DNA of 64,000 nucleotides from Dryococelus australis (taxonomy: Eukaryota > Arthropoda > Insecta > Phasmatodea > Phasmatidae). Below the pieces are notes generated by a model, which saw nothing but the letters and a program-made list of their open reading frames with translations, did not search any database and was not told the origin of the DNA. The stretch lies in the NCBI GenBank assembly GCA_029891345.1, contig CM057000.1, forward strand, positions 131,738,163 through 131,802,162, written 5' to 3'. This document shows positions 47,815-60,909 of this stretch, piece by piece (position 1 is the first letter of the stretch; each line of letters begins with the position of its first letter). Position numbers and translations under genes: made by a program.

Positions 47815-50175
47815 GGTTAATTTAAGGTTGGGAGTTGAGGAAAGATATTTACCATGAGACTTGTTGGATTTCTGATGTGATACCCGGGCGCCAGGCATTG
47901 CATGTGGAACAATGCCAATCTGAAGTGGAGAGCTAACTCTGTTTCCTTGGGGTCATGCGCTGACGACCAGAGTCGGAATCTTTCCGACGTAATGTTCCTT
48001 AGATAAATTATAGGCCTAAGTCAAAAATACATATTATGCAGTGGATTCTTAAGGCGAACCACACACCTTTAATTACTGGTAAATGATGAACAAAACACTT
48101 GATAATAATGAAGAGAGAATACCCTGAGAAAGACATGTTACACTTTAAGCGGAAAGGTGGGGGCGTGCACCCCTTGAAGGCTACCCAAATGAAGACTCAG
48201 ACACATCTTACATAATTTCAATGGGTTTTATGAACAGCCTTCTCTGAAGACAAAATTGGTACACTGCTGCAGGGCTTAACCTGCCGGTGAGGTAACACTG
48301 TACAAAAAGGCACGAAGGCCACAAAAAATGAATGTTGCAACTTAAACCTCCCTAGGCGATGCAAACCTAAGGGAGGTAGAGAGGTGGACAGTCCTGGGCG
48401 GGAGATGAAAAACAATTCCTGATTAATTAGACTATTGCATGTAACATGATTTATGCAAAACTTGAGGGGCGCGCAGGAAATCCGGAGATGTCATGGCACT
48501 CCAAAAATCACATCCTCACTTATGTCGTCCAAAACACACAGAGTAGTGACGATCTCAATGTCCATTATGCACACGGTGATGTCTACTTCTCCTGCTGTCT
48601 CGCCGGTATGTTGATGTGTGGCTAACTTAATAACTTGTTGCGTAAGCCTGATATTACTGACATTGATAAACTGGTGCGGATGAAATTATGTTAGGCTGGT
48701 GTGTCGATGAGGGCTCTGATGGCTTGGATGATGATTGATGAGTACTGAGATGCAAGTCATATTCAGTAGGAGTTCCAGCACAGAAAATCAACTACATTTA
48801 ATTTCCCTTTAAGGACTCAATAAAATGGGAGACAAGTATAGGACAAAACGACCAGCACAAAATTGCGGTATACAAGTCAACTTGTGTGATCATTTTTCCC
48901 CTTATATCTGAACTTATCAAACTGCATCAGTTAGTTTCTCACTGAAACAAACCATATAGGCTACACAAAACATCCATATGTTTTGTATGGCAAATATTCC
49001 CAGGAAAACAGATACTGCAAAGACACTTTCATTTTTTTACTGTTCCAGTAAAACCCTTGCAATCAAAATTAATTTTTTTACCAGAAATAAGAAACACTTT
49101 GAAGAAAAATTTAACTTAGATTTATTTTTGAGATGCCTTAAAAAAATGTATATAAATGAAGCTGACTCTTTACAAAATTCATTTGCAGAAAATAAAATTT
49201 ATTCTTTAGTAGGCACTGGAAAAATTACGTGATTGAGGAATTTGCTGTTCATAATGAATGAAATAGAAACTTAATTTCACCTCTCCAATTAGCCTCTACC
49301 AATGAGTCAATTATGTTAAAATATTTCAATGAATCTGAGAATCTGGCTCAACGTTACTTTTTGCACTCTGTGTCCAGTTCAGTCATGCAGAACACAAGTT
49401 CAACGCTATCTCATTTACCACTGAGATTAAAATAGGCCATCTAATAAACAATAAACAAATTTATCCTATCTTTTATTACTGATGTGCGAAGATGTAGCAA
49501 ACAATAGTCATATCGAACCATGGCTAATGTCTAGCACAATCAGTACCAATCTTACGTACAGCCACAGGCGACAGCGTCTTATTCCAACATCTGCACTAAA
49601 TAGCTAAATAAAGCTATAGGTCTTCCTTGTAAAACAGACACTTGCAATCCTACATACTTATTTCAACTCTGCCATTCTATCCTAGGCCTGTCTTAGGATG
49701 GCGGACAGTAATTTAACAGAAAAACGCTGGAGCCCTAGCTTACAATGGTCCACAGGCTTCCATGATGGTGGCAGAATTAAGCTTACGTACAGGGTTCACA
49801 CCCCCAAGCTATCATCTTTCGGAAATGCCGCTCACAACATTTCTGATGACGTCTTATTTAGATATCTGTAACACTGATCCTCCTAGACCAGATCTTTTTC
49901 ACTTTATCAGACCACAGTTTTTTTTGCATGACTATGAGCACAACTGTCTGAACTGTAAAATAATATCAATCAGAAATTATGAAAAATTACAAATGTTAAC
50001 AAAATTTTCCGAGAGGTGAATCAAAATCACGTTAAAAATTACTTCTTATTCAACTCGGGGCTAAAATTATCATGAAAATCACATGTAAATTAAACAACTT
50101 GTAGTATATATAAACAATAGGTATAAAAAAACAAAGGTTAGGGTAAATAAAATTATTATTCTATACCCTTATACC
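47815..50175. other. KRR1 intron sequence, nothing recognised
   Basis: The next KRR1 exon was looked for (CYxxVQGNTVSALG, PIYNIK) and not seen. Short open frames here, such as 48978-49232, lack similarity. Confidence 0.45.
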
Positions 50176-50179
50176 CAGA

Positions 50180-53048
50180 ATTTTCTTCACCACCTTGAAG
50201 ATTGCAGATTCAAAGTTTCTTCCCTGATCAGAATGGAGTTCTAGTTGCACCCCAAACCTTAAAAAGAAATGTTCTATGAGTGCCTCAGCCACAGTACGTG
50301 TTTCCTAGTTCAGGGGGATAATCACCTCAGGCCAGTTAGTGATAATCTTGAGCCACCAGTAGATATTGATTACCTTTCTCTGCGACAGGTAAAGGACTCA
50401 GAATATCTACTGCCATCCTTTCGAATGGGGCTCCAACATTTTATTTCTGGAGATGACCTTGTCCTCTGGTCCTTCCTCGCTGTGCAGGTGTCGCACAATT
50501 TGCACCACGTCTCAACATCCTCCCAATAGTGAAGCCAGTGAAATCACAGTCTAATTCTATCCAGTATGTTATTGACATAAAAATGCCCACTGGCTGCCTC
50601 ATTGCAGTCCTTTTGAGACTTCTGGAACCTGGTATTCAGGAAGGATCAACTGTAACCGTGTGTGTTTTCCATCATTACTTTCCCAGTTTTTGTAAAGTAC
50701 ACCATTCTTTAGTATAAGGGAATTCCACTGTGTCCAGTATGCTTTGACTGCTGCGCTCAGACTAGATATCTCATTCCATTTTGTCCGACAGGCAGCTTCT
50801 TTCCATTCTAATAATGGCTGCAAAGTGGGATCATTCATCTGGTCTTTCCTAATACCCACATCACTCCAGACAGGTGTCCCATCACAAGATAGAGAACCTT
50901 GAATTCTTGTCCGTACCTTCAGCGATTCACCACTTTTTACTTCCTGACATTCGCAATGACGACAAAATGGCTCACATGACGACCTAGAACGTGAATCTGC
51001 ATTGCTGTGAAGGCGTCCAGATTTGTGCTATATTTAAAAGTCGTATTCTTGAAGATGCTGTATCCACTAGGCTATTTGACCTTCGGGGTTCTTAAAATTT
51101 AGTAGCTAGCGTAATGAAGTATGGTCAGTTATTAGAATAAAATATCTGCCATAAGGATAGGGGTGGAAGTGTGAAATTGCCCTCACCATGACCAGAAGCT
51201 CCCTGCACATATCATAATAATTTCTCTCAGGCTTATGCAATACCTTACTGAACTATTCTAGTGGCCTTTCCCTCTCATCTTGATCCTGATATAGCACAGC
51301 TTCAATGCATACATCACTAGCACCTGTGTCCAAAATGAATACCTCACTTTTCGGAAAACCCAGGACTGGAGGAGATATTAAAATTTTCTTTAGTTTTCTA
51401 AAAGCATCTTCACACTCAGTGATCCAATGAAATATCCATTTTGGCTCAGTCAGTTCATGTAGTGGCATGACAATCATTGTGAACCCAGGTACAAATCAAC
51501 AATAGTAGGCACATAGTCCCAGAAAACTCCGCACTTCAGTTTTATCAGTTGGAGTAGGCTAATTTCTTATTGCTTTGGTCTTTTCAGGGCCTGTTTCAAT
51601 CCCATGGGCCTACACTACATGTCCCAAGATAGTTATTTTCTTTTGAAACAGGGGGTTCTTCTTAGGAACGAGTTTCAAGTTGGCTGTGGCCACTTTCTGG
51701 AATACAGTCTCTAATCGCGATAGGTGCTCTTCAAATGTCCTTTCTGTCACAACAATGTCATCTAGATACACTTAACAGATATCTAAAGGCAAAACTTTTT
51801 CCATCAGGCGTTCAAAGGTGGCAGGGGCATTACATAGCCCGAAAGGCATAACTTTGAACTGCCAGGTTCCTTTCCTTGGACAGAAAATGCAGTCTTCTCT
51901 TGGTCCTCTGGGGCAGTCTCGCACTGCCAGTACCCACTCTTAATATCCAAAGTAGAAAACCATTGCTAACCTGCTAGGCAGTTTGTCTCATCTATGGTTG
52001 GAAGTGGATAAGTCTTTCTTTGTCACATTACGTATCAAGCTGGCGATAATGTACACAAAACCTCAAAAAACCATCTTTCTTCTTAACAAGTACAATGTGT
52101 GATGACCAAGGGCTAACTAATGGTGCTATCATCTCTAACTCCTTCATTTCCTTTAGAATGCCCTCAACTGCCTCATGTGAAGCACGTGTCAGTCGTCTTG
52201 GTGGCTGCTTTATGGGCCTGGCATCTTCTGTATCAATATGTTGGCTGATTACGTTAGTCCTTCCAAGATCATTTGGTTTACACTATTTCTCTGCAGTAAT
52301 TCAGTGACAGCCTTGTCCTGTCACCTGTTAAGATTTATTTTTGTTCGTTCTAGCAGTTCATCCAATATGTCTGGTAGAGGAAATTTTATTTGTTCTACTG
52401 TGGAATCATCTGGAACATTTTGAAGTACCTGTGTAACCTGCTTGCGAACACCTATCACGCCCCCCCCCCCCCCTCCTCAAGACGAATGGCATCGGACAAA
52501 TTTATCATTATAACTGGAAAACTGTCAGAATGAAAAGAGACCAAAGTTCTTGCTACAACAACTTTACCTGACAGGACACCAATCTGTTGGCGGCTCAATT
52601 AGACCCAAACGTCTGACAAACTTTCCTTGACATCTGCCTGAAATGACAATTTCACTAGAAGCGGGCACCACAGTGGGTTGACCACATACTACTGGGCAAC
52701 TAACTTGGGAGGACAATAATGCAGTGTTGACACCACCAAATCTGTACTGCCTACCCATAACACACAAAGTCGAGTATTGATACAGCACCCTAGTCTACGT
52801 AATACATCAAGCACCAAAAGACATTCGTCCTCTATTTCTGCTGTGTAAACATTGTGCTCTATGATTGTGTCACCTAGCTTCAAGTTCACTTTGCTTTTAC
52901 CTTTAACTGGTGTGGTCTCACCTGTTACTGTAGTCGAATAGTATCTTTCCATGGTGTCTGGCGATCTCTGGTGGAAAGGCCTGAGAATGTCTGGTCTTAC
53001 TTCTGTTATGGTCTCCTCAGTGTCGATGACCATCTGATAATGGAACAT
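50180..53048 (-). pseudogene. Ty3/Gypsy element 2, pol remnant (protease, RT, RNase H, integrase)
   Basis: Minus-strand order: the C-terminal half of an aspartic protease (LKLGDTIIEHNVYTAEIEDE CLLVLDVLRR, about 52800-52900); the RT entry block (EGILKEMKELEMIAPLVSPW SSHIVLVKKKDG, about 52070-52180); the fingers and palm in pieces to about 51700; the RNase H start (FILDTGASDVCIEAVLYQDQ near 51290-51350); and the integrase with CATPAQRG (about 50480) and GAPFERMAVDILSPLPVAEK (about 50380-50440), the first catalytic Asp block. It ends before the second Asp. A C14 run (52460-52473) interrupts the frame between protease and RT. Many stops; not functional. It lies in KRR1 intron sequence, antisense to KRR1. 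Confidence 0.85.
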
Positions 53049-53099
53049 TATTCAGGCTCCCCTCCACAAGTATTGCGTCCCAGTACTGTTTTACCAATT

Positions 53100-54420
53100 G
53101 TACATATAAGAACATTGGAACCTTCCCTCCAACACTTACCAAACTTCACCCTCTAAAATCGGTGTTTAGAAGTGTTCCGAATTAGCTGTATTCTCACCTG
53201 CCTTCCGCTGCCTCTTATTCCACTGCTGCTTCTACTGCTGTTAGCATTAGGCTCTCAGGTGCCCCGGCTGTTTGGGTGGGGGGCCGCGAGATTCTGTAGC
53301 ATGGACCCTGGAAGCTATGTCCCAGATGGTTTTTTGCATTTATTTCAATGTCATTTTAATGCCATTGTCTTCATGTTCGTTCAGCGTCACTGCCCATACC
53401 GATCATTGGGGTGTGGCTCTGTTTCTTGCCGACTTCACATCCAGTGCTCGGGCTAAGGCATCTTGCATGTTGTGGGGTGCAACCAGACATACTGCTTGTC
53501 GAACCTCTGTGTCAACGAAGGCATCGATGAAGAAGTTGACTGATATGATGTCTCGCGCCGCCTCATGGCACCCTTCCAGAGATAGGTGGGAGAGCTGCAT
53601 AATGTCTTACCGTAGCTCCTGCAGTGGCTCCCCTAGTTGCTGGGTGCGGTTTCGCAGCAGTGCGTGTGCATGGTGGGCATGTTGCAGGTATCGGTTGCCA
53701 AAACATAGCTCCAATGCTGACACCAGTGTGGGGTACTCCTGTCGACGTCGCTCTGGCAGAGATTGTAGAATGCTCAGTGCAGGTCCTCTCAGTACTGCTG
53801 CGAGGTAGTAATCTCGCTGTTTGGTTGCCCGGCCATTAAGGGTAGCGACTATTTCAAACTGGTGTTGGTACTCCCGCCATAAAGTCTGGCCATCGTAAGG
53901 GGTGGGCTTAATTGAGACCCTCTTCCCCACTGCTGGCTATGCGACACCAATTCCACAGATCTTCGTGTTCTCCGCCGAGGCTGCCACGTTGGTTTCGTCT
54001 TGCACTGTCTCTTCACTTTTCTCAGCTGTCGATGTGGTGGTAGGTGAACTCCACTGCCGCAGAAATTCCTGCCATTCCTTCTTCATCGCACTTATTTCCT
54101 TTTTCACTTCATTCTCCTTGCTGTTCACTGTCATTTACACTGTCCATCCTGTTGTTTACACTGTTCACTATTTCATTTACACTGTCCATTCTCGTATTCA
54201 CTAACTCTCAAACACTTACTATTTTACTGTCTACATTTTCATTTACACTATTTATAGTTTCAATAACAATACTAATTTGGGTATTTACAATGTCATGTAC
54301 ACACTCTTTCACGCTACTAACTTGGTTATTTACATCTTCCCTTAAACTATTTGCATTTGTGCTCACTTGGCTACTTAGCCCCTCAGTCAATGCTCGCAGT
54401 GCTCCCAGTTCTGCAGACAT
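53100..54420 (-). pseudogene. Ty3/Gypsy element 2, gag remnant
   Basis: It begins at ATG 54420 with MSAELGALRALTEGLSSQVS, a coiled-coil start of repeated N-V-S heptads (to about 54130) common in arthropod Gypsy gag proteins. After stops it continues with the capsid-like block KPTPYDGQTLWREYQHQFEI VATLNGR (53840-53910) and ALELCFGNRYLQHAHHAHAL LRNR (53640-53720), matching the retrotransposon gag family. A following segment (53403-53600) keeps the FIDAFVDTEVRQAV pattern. No LTR could be defined on either side, so the element is truncated, at least at its 3' end. Confidence 0.8.
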
Positions 54421-54429
54421 TTTCCTGGT

Positions 54430-57400
54430 TAATATTCACTGCTATGGTTGTATAAAACAGTCCTAATTGTCTTCACCTAAAACTATTACAATTAACTAAT
54501 CAATTGTGACAGTGGCGTTGTTGCAGACGTCCTGAAGGGTTAATTACTCTGGCTAAACGGCAAGCTCCTCGGCTGACTCGCTCCCCTCCCTAGTTCTCTT
54601 GATCCCCTCCTGCCTTGACCATTGCTTTCCCCTCCATGTTAGGTTATTTAATGCTGTGCGCATCCCCACTCCTTTTTCGATCTCTCCTATTAGTACAGTA
54701 CGGTTCAACGGTGAGCATCTAGGGTGATCGTGAAAACCTGCATCAGGTCATTTCGGCTGTAGTGGGTGTTGGCAAGGAGCTGAAAACGTCTTTTATGGGT
54801 CTCATCAGTGAATTTTCTTTTTTAAAGTTTTTTTTTAGAAACGAGACACTATGAACTACACTGCGAATGCGGTGTGTCTCGGCATCAAGCGGAATAAACT
54901 ATTTAGTGAGAGTAACATTTTGCTGGTGCTAGTAAACCTGACTTTTTTTTGCCATGCCTTCAGCTTATTCATAGTAGCGGATTATTAATGTTAATAGTCT
55001 GGCATAGTGTTCAAATAAACTTTGTCGTGTTAAACATTTGCCTGTTTGATGGATTATCATTGCACCCTTTTCCATTTGACTGCCGCAACTCACACTGATT
55101 GTCTGTCCACTCGGTTATGAGTGAGGTCAAAAGTATTTGCTGTACATTTTTCCAATGGTTTACATATTTTTCGTGATTCTATTCCAACAGTTTATTAATA
55201 TTGCTAAGAATGTGTTTTACCCAGAGCATGAGTGGCTTTGGTAGGACATTTGTCGTCCACTCGCGCCTGCGTTGATCATGTTAGCTTTTGCCCGAATTAC
55301 TGGGTATTTGTCAGGATTTACACAGTTGTGCTAAGTTGATGAAAATACTTACATTTCTAGCCCACCCAGTCAGAGGCCTGATTGAGAGGAAATATAAAAT
55401 TAACACCAGTTTGTAATGACCCGTATTAAAGGAAACACCATAACACATGCTTGGGTATAATACTAGTCAAATGTTACAGGCCGTTGTGTTGAATGTACGC
55501 CTGCATCATGAAAGTAAAATTTGGTCTAAATTCAGACCTTTTAATGTACTTGAATTTTAGTAGTTTTATATGCAATCAACATTGATGGAAATTTATGAGG
55601 TGAAAGAAATAATTAGGCAGTTGTGTAATGTTTTGGGATGGGGCTCATGCTTTAATGACATGGATAGAGATTTCGCAAAATGCAATTGGTGTGTACCTAA
55701 TTATATTTTCTGAGAGAGTCAAGACTGATTTAATGACTGTAATTTGCTGCCCTTTAGTTGGTTTGGGCATAGGAGAGTATTGATATTTAACGTGTCGCGA
55801 CTCATTATTGTTAACTCGTGGAATAAACCTTACTGTTGAAAAAAAGGAATTTCTCTTGAAGGGCAAAGGCAGTATATTTCATGCTGTTGCATGACAGTAA
55901 ATTATATTATATTACCATTTATTAATGTTTGTTATTAGTTTATACATTTTATTATGATTAAAATTATATATATTCCATGCTTTTGATACAATTTATGATT
56001 CACTGTTGAATCTAGTGTAGACCTGCTGAGCAGGCTAGAGAATACAGTTGTATGCATTGATGTCACATCACCATTTAAATTTGTTAGTTTTAATATCACA
56101 GTATTTTACTTGTATATTGTCGTTCATTGTGTAGCGAGAATTAATTTACGGCTCCTTTGTATATATTCTCTATTAAGCGATGAGAGGAGCCTTTGAAATT
56201 AATATGTTACATATTTATTCTATTAAGAAATTGAACGGTTGCCTTCTTTGACATACTTTGCAGATGTTAATGAAAAAAGGTGTACACGACTATTAAACGA
56301 GCATTTATGTCAGCTCACTCTTTATAACTCATGAATACTAAACAAGTTCGACACTTTAACACATTTTGGACTTTGTTCAAAATTGTCACTATTACATTTA
56401 CCTAATACACAACCATATTTTTCCCTATTTAACTCCCCACTTTCAGAATGATACTTTGCTACTGTGGTTGTGATATCAGCAGTGGCACAATGCTGAAACT
56501 TGCTCAATTCTTTTAGCAGTGTGTTTGCTATTTGTGATAAATAAAAGGCTTTGTCTTTCTTTATATATATTGTCTGGTATAATTTATTATCCCTTGTCTG
56601 TGTGTACGGCACACAATATTGGCCTCCATTCCACTTGATACAAGGGTTATGAGCTGAAGATGCCTGCGGGACGTATCTGAGTTTGTAAGGGATGGAGGTA
56701 TTAATAATATAAATAAATAAAAGAAACTAAATTTCATATCTAATTTATGTATTCACTCTGCTACTATGTACAACATCAGTTGGCTGTATCCACTTTTACT
56801 CTTTCTATTTAACAGTGTGCGTACTATTTAATGTTTATTTCTAATTAAATTAATGTCCTTAATGTCTCTCTTGATTATAGTCAATTAACTCATACCCATT
56901 ATTAGCATGCGTTTATCCTATCTGTTTCCATCAGTTATAGTGTCTTTCACTCATACACTTGATCCAATAGTCCAGGCTCCAGCCACATCCTGCAATACGT
57001 TGACACTCGCAGTCGTCACCTTCCTTTTTCCACAGCTGACCATGCCGCTCGCTCGGAATCCTGCCAGTCATCCATTCAGCCACTCCAACTCAAATACTGC
57101 CAGTCCAGAGGCATGCTGTGAAATTTATAGTCTAGCCCTGACCATCTCGAAGGTTCAACACATCCCAAGTTGCACTAAGAAACGAGGGCAGTACCTAATC
57201 CAGAACATTCTTCAATAAACGAGGAAATCACTACAACCAGGGTCACACAGCGTCGTGCTGCAGAATATTATCTTGTCGGCCTCGCTTTGAAATTGATAAA
57301 CCGCCTCTCGTTCGCCTGCCACTGTTATCTTATAATGATTCTCCATCATACTCGATTGCACATACCGGGTGGGCCAAGGTCAGCTGCACAGACCCGCGAC

Positions 57401-57440
57401 ACATAACACTAATTATGAAGAATTAGTGCTTTTCCAAAAT
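54430..57440. other. no gene recognised
   Basis: The right flank of Gypsy element 2 may hold its 5' LTR (54480-55050), but I cannot define the ends. From 55100 the DNA is AT-rich with no supported exon. Confidence 0.4.
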
Positions 57441-57443
57441 ACT

Positions 57444-57474
57444 TTAATTAATTAATTAATTAATTAATTAATTT
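57444..57474. repeat. (TTAA)n microsatellite
   Basis: About seven units of AATT/TTAA, fully self-complementary. Confidence 0.95.
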
Positions 57475-57826
57475 CAGCCTCCATAATTCCCAATACATAC
57501 TGGAAGGGAGTTGTCAACTTTACAGCAGAAATAATACCAAACACAAATATAGAACCCATAACAATAAACCCACAGTACATATCAATACATACACAAACAC
57601 ATATTAATATATATGCCACATATAACAATAATACACAACATTAACATTACAGTAACATACAACATAATTTGGAGGATAAAGAACTATAACACATTACAGC
57701 AATATATAACTCACTAATAAAAGCTAAGGAATACAGCACACATTTACAGAGTAACAATACAAGGTGTGAGTACAGTGTAGTAGTAAATGATAAGTAGTGA
57801 TAATCTATCCTAGAATATGTTAACAA

Positions 57827-57827
<1 letters not shown>

Positions 57828-57868
<41 letters not shown>
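57828..57868. repeat. (AT)n microsatellite
   Basis: About 40 bases of alternating TA with one phase break at the right end. Confidence 0.95.
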
Positions 57869-57869
<1 letters not shown>

Positions 57870-57874
<5 letters not shown>

Positions 57875-58570
57875 TCACCCTCCCTTGGATCGTTCCAATA
57901 TGCAAACAAATAGTCAATAGCATGTTGCTTATTTACTTCTTCTCTGTAAGAACGATTGGTCACCAAAAGTACATTATGACGGCGCAGCCGTTGTACTTAC
58001 TATTCAATTGCTCATCAACGTGTGTTGGACTTGAATGACGAAATCCCTCATAGGCATGGTGGTATGATAAATAGAGGTCCTCGTAATGTTGTAACGAGTC
58101 CTGGTTGCTTTGTGTCATAATAACATTCATATTCCCCTAGCTACCACTTGCACCAAAATGTCTGATAAATATATTCACAACAAAGAGAACTGTTTGATGA
58201 CTTGGAAGTTAGCCAGATTTGGTATTGAGTCTCTGTTATGTGATAATATTTCTGTTCATATTGTTGGTTTCATTTTTAAATGTTTGTCTCCTAAGATGGT
58301 TTTTGGTATAAAAGGTAATTGCGGGTATACTGATCATGCTTATCATTTTTATCTAAATTTAATGCTTAAAACAGACATAATATTTCTGCAATCGTCACTG
58401 GAATACTACGAATATGTTAATAAATAAGAAAATAGTAAATTATGCAATAAAGACTTAAAAAAAACTTTTATTTGCTGTATATAGGGCCTATATACAAAGC
58501 ATATGACTTACTTGCTTTTTAAAACATTGCTAGTGTATTTTATGTACAGTTATTTGTATTAAAAGTCATT
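57870..58570. other. no gene recognised
   Basis: An open frame at 58110-58427 (105 codons) has no recognised domain. Confidence 0.4.
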
Positions 58571-58574
58571 TTAT

Positions 58575-58740
58575 TTACCCATTTGCGCAGGTGTTTAAAA
58601 AAAGCATGGCTCTGATGTCATTTTTGCTAACCTCTGCTAGATACAAAATTCGAAATACCTAATTACCAAGTACGTCGTCATTTTTGTATACAAAATCGGG
58701 TCACATGATCATTTTGTGAACAAATTTGGACATGGCCACA
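58575..58740 (-). repeat. relative of the pogo-like element interior, inverted
   Basis: Reverse-complemented, this aligns with 10022-10165. Both share ACAAAATGATCAT, GACCCGATTTTGTATACAAA, TATCTAGCAG, GTTAGCAAAAAT and ACACxTGCGCxAATG in the same order. No terminal repeats were found around this copy. Confidence 0.8.
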
Positions 58741-58744
58741 GTCT

Positions 58745-59980
58745 CGTAAGAAGAGGTGCAGAAAAATGCTGTCTCATGAAAGACGTTAAAATTAAAGTCT
58801 CTCCCAATCCCATCCAATCCACTGCAATAAAATTATTGGAGGCCCAGCAGTATGACTTAGCCATAACAAAAACAAGGTAGGTTGGAACGGTAACCTACAC
58901 TGATCGTAGCATTATTTTTTACACTCATTGTTTTATTCATAAACAGAGCAGCTGTGGCGCAAGGATACATTGTGGCCTTGCTACGGCCGCCTTCCGTACA
59001 GCCGATGAGCACTGAAATCACTGATGGTTCATCAGTGTTCGTCAGCAATAAGGGAACAGTCGTCAGTAAGTAGCAAATATTTCTCTTCGTCAGTAAATTG
59101 ATTGTTTCCGAGCATCTGGCAGTAGTATTCCCACGTGCAGGAAAATATAAACAAGCATGGCGGACACACTAACCTCACTAATTTTCATGCAGCATTTGGA
59201 CTAAAACAGTGAACATGTTACTCACCTTCTACTGCTTTTCAGGCATCTTCTGACGGCACTACAATATTATAAGTGATTGCCTCAGCACCTGTACCTTTTG
59301 TAAATATAATTTCCTCGAACATGACTTGAACTTCCAGCCAAACCTAGGCTTTGCCTTACAACACTGACGTTTTAAACGCCAGTAAAATATGTGATGTCAG
59401 TAAAGGCTATAGCCTCGCACAGGGTAACTCTCAGATGCGACAATCAGTGCCTTCAGCAGTATCGGAACAATATCTGATGTTACTGAAATTACTAGAGTAA
59501 CGGAAGGCTACGTTTCTAGAACTATCAAAATTTATATTCAATATTCTGAATGCAAGTACAAGATTTTTTTTCTACATGTCGTTTGTGTTTACCACCGGTA
59601 TTTCATATTTATTGTATGTGTTTTGTGTGTACATAATCTGTGAAAACAACCAATGCAATAATAAGTTTATCTTGCTTCTGGTAGCGGAAGAATTGCTATT
59701 TTTTTTTCTGGCAATAAACAATTCCCGTATTTCCTCTATCTGACTTAATCCAGAAAAAAATTTAATGCTTGTTTTTGTAAATAAAAATTACTATTTTTAA
59801 TTAAAATTTTTTGAAACTTTACAGGCCTACTGCTAAGTTATATAAATTTCAAATTTGTTTCCATCATCTGTAGTATTTTCTTGAGTGATTTTTCTTTGAT
59901 TTTAAATTTTTTCATAAATTTGGTTGAGAACGATGAAAATGTTGTTTACAAAAATTTGATTGCATTATTGAATTTTTTTT
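58745..59980. other. no gene recognised
   Basis: Nothing supported. A moderately GC-rich patch lies at 58940-59060. Confidence 0.4.
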
Positions 59981-59984
59981 ACTC

Positions 59985-60067
59985 AGAGTATTGACGGTAT
60001 CGAGGGTATTGAGCTGAAAACTGTATTGAGTATCGAGTATTGAAAACATAGTATCGTCCCACCCCTA
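59985..60067. mobile_element. possible hAT-type right end
   Basis: Repeats of GTATCGAG/GTATTGAG lead into GAAAACATAGTATCGTCCCA CCCCTAG. The hAT element at 30-32 kb ends in GAAAACATAGTATTGG, so the sub-terminal layout is shared while the last bases differ. The matching left end was not found. Confidence 0.4.
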
Positions 60068-60249
60068 GTTTTTAGATTTGGTTTTGGAAACAAAAGATAA
60101 GCAAACTCATTCGAAAGTATTTATGATCTCAGGCCTACAAACTGCTATATTGGGAAGACAGTGTTTGCAGAACTTGGGTATTGTATGCTTTAAGGAAGGG
60201 AGATATATGATGGCTAAGGTACATGGGGAATGTGGTTTGGCCTCAGATT

Positions 60250-60560
60250 TCAGCTAGGTCAGTGTTTCAGTAAAATTCCCAGTGTTAGTAAATGGACTGG
60301 GTAAAATGAAAGGCACAATTAAAATTGTCTTTAAAGATGGGGCTAAACCATTTGTACAGTTGGTCCCCAGGACAGCGCCTATTCCTCTCCTGAACAAACT
60401 AAAGGCAGAACTTGATATGCTAATACAGGTAGATATAATTGAGCTAGTGATGGAACCAACATAATGGATTGCACCCGTTGTGATGGTTCCAAAAGGAAAT
60501 GCAGTCCGTATATATATGGAGACTACACTGAGTTAAACCACAGTGTCTGTAGACCGGAGA
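60250..60560 (+). pseudogene. Ty3/Gypsy reverse transcriptase fragment, plus strand
   Basis: Reads KGTIKIVFKDGAKPFVQLVP, RTAPIPLLNKLKAELDMLIQ, VDIIELVMEPT, a stop, then WIAPVVMVPKGNAVRI. After a small frame change it continues with DYTELNHSVCRPEM. This is the RT entry region (PxxxxxPRxxPxPLxxKxxxEL...I...xEPTxWxxPxVxVPK). It lies opposite to the Gypsy element on its right and belongs to a different lineage. Confidence 0.8.
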
Positions 60561-60882
60561 TGCTAGGCAGCCAAGAGCCAAGGGGCAACTCAGCTCCAAG
60601 ACAGTCAGCCTCGTCTTGGGCACAGAGCTAATATCAGGGGTGTTGCAGTAGGCAAAACCAGCAGAAGCTCTACCTTTTCCATCAGCACTCGTACAGCTCC
60701 CAAGCAGGTTGACGTCTAAGTAGCAGGGTGGGCTCGGTTGGTAAATGGGAACAAAATAATAATGCATTAAAAAAGCAAAAACAATAACCTACATAACATG
60801 GGAAAAAGGGATGAGGATACAAATGTGCGTTTGCAATTCCAAATCTAAGGAGCCAGCAAAGCTGCAGGAACATACACATTGT

Positions 60883-60902
60883 GGGGGGGGGGGGGGGGGG
60901 GG
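60883..60902 (+). repeat. G20 homopolymer
   Basis: Twenty G at the left boundary of Gypsy element 3. Confidence 0.95.
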
Positions 60903-60909
60903 AAACCAA

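Noticed and set aside
53272-53808. 178-codon plus-strand open frame
   Set aside because: Antisense of the Gypsy element 2 gag, where minus-strand similarity is clear.
54480-55050. 5' LTR of Gypsy element 2
   Set aside because: No TG..CA borders, second copy or convincing primer-binding site could be identified.
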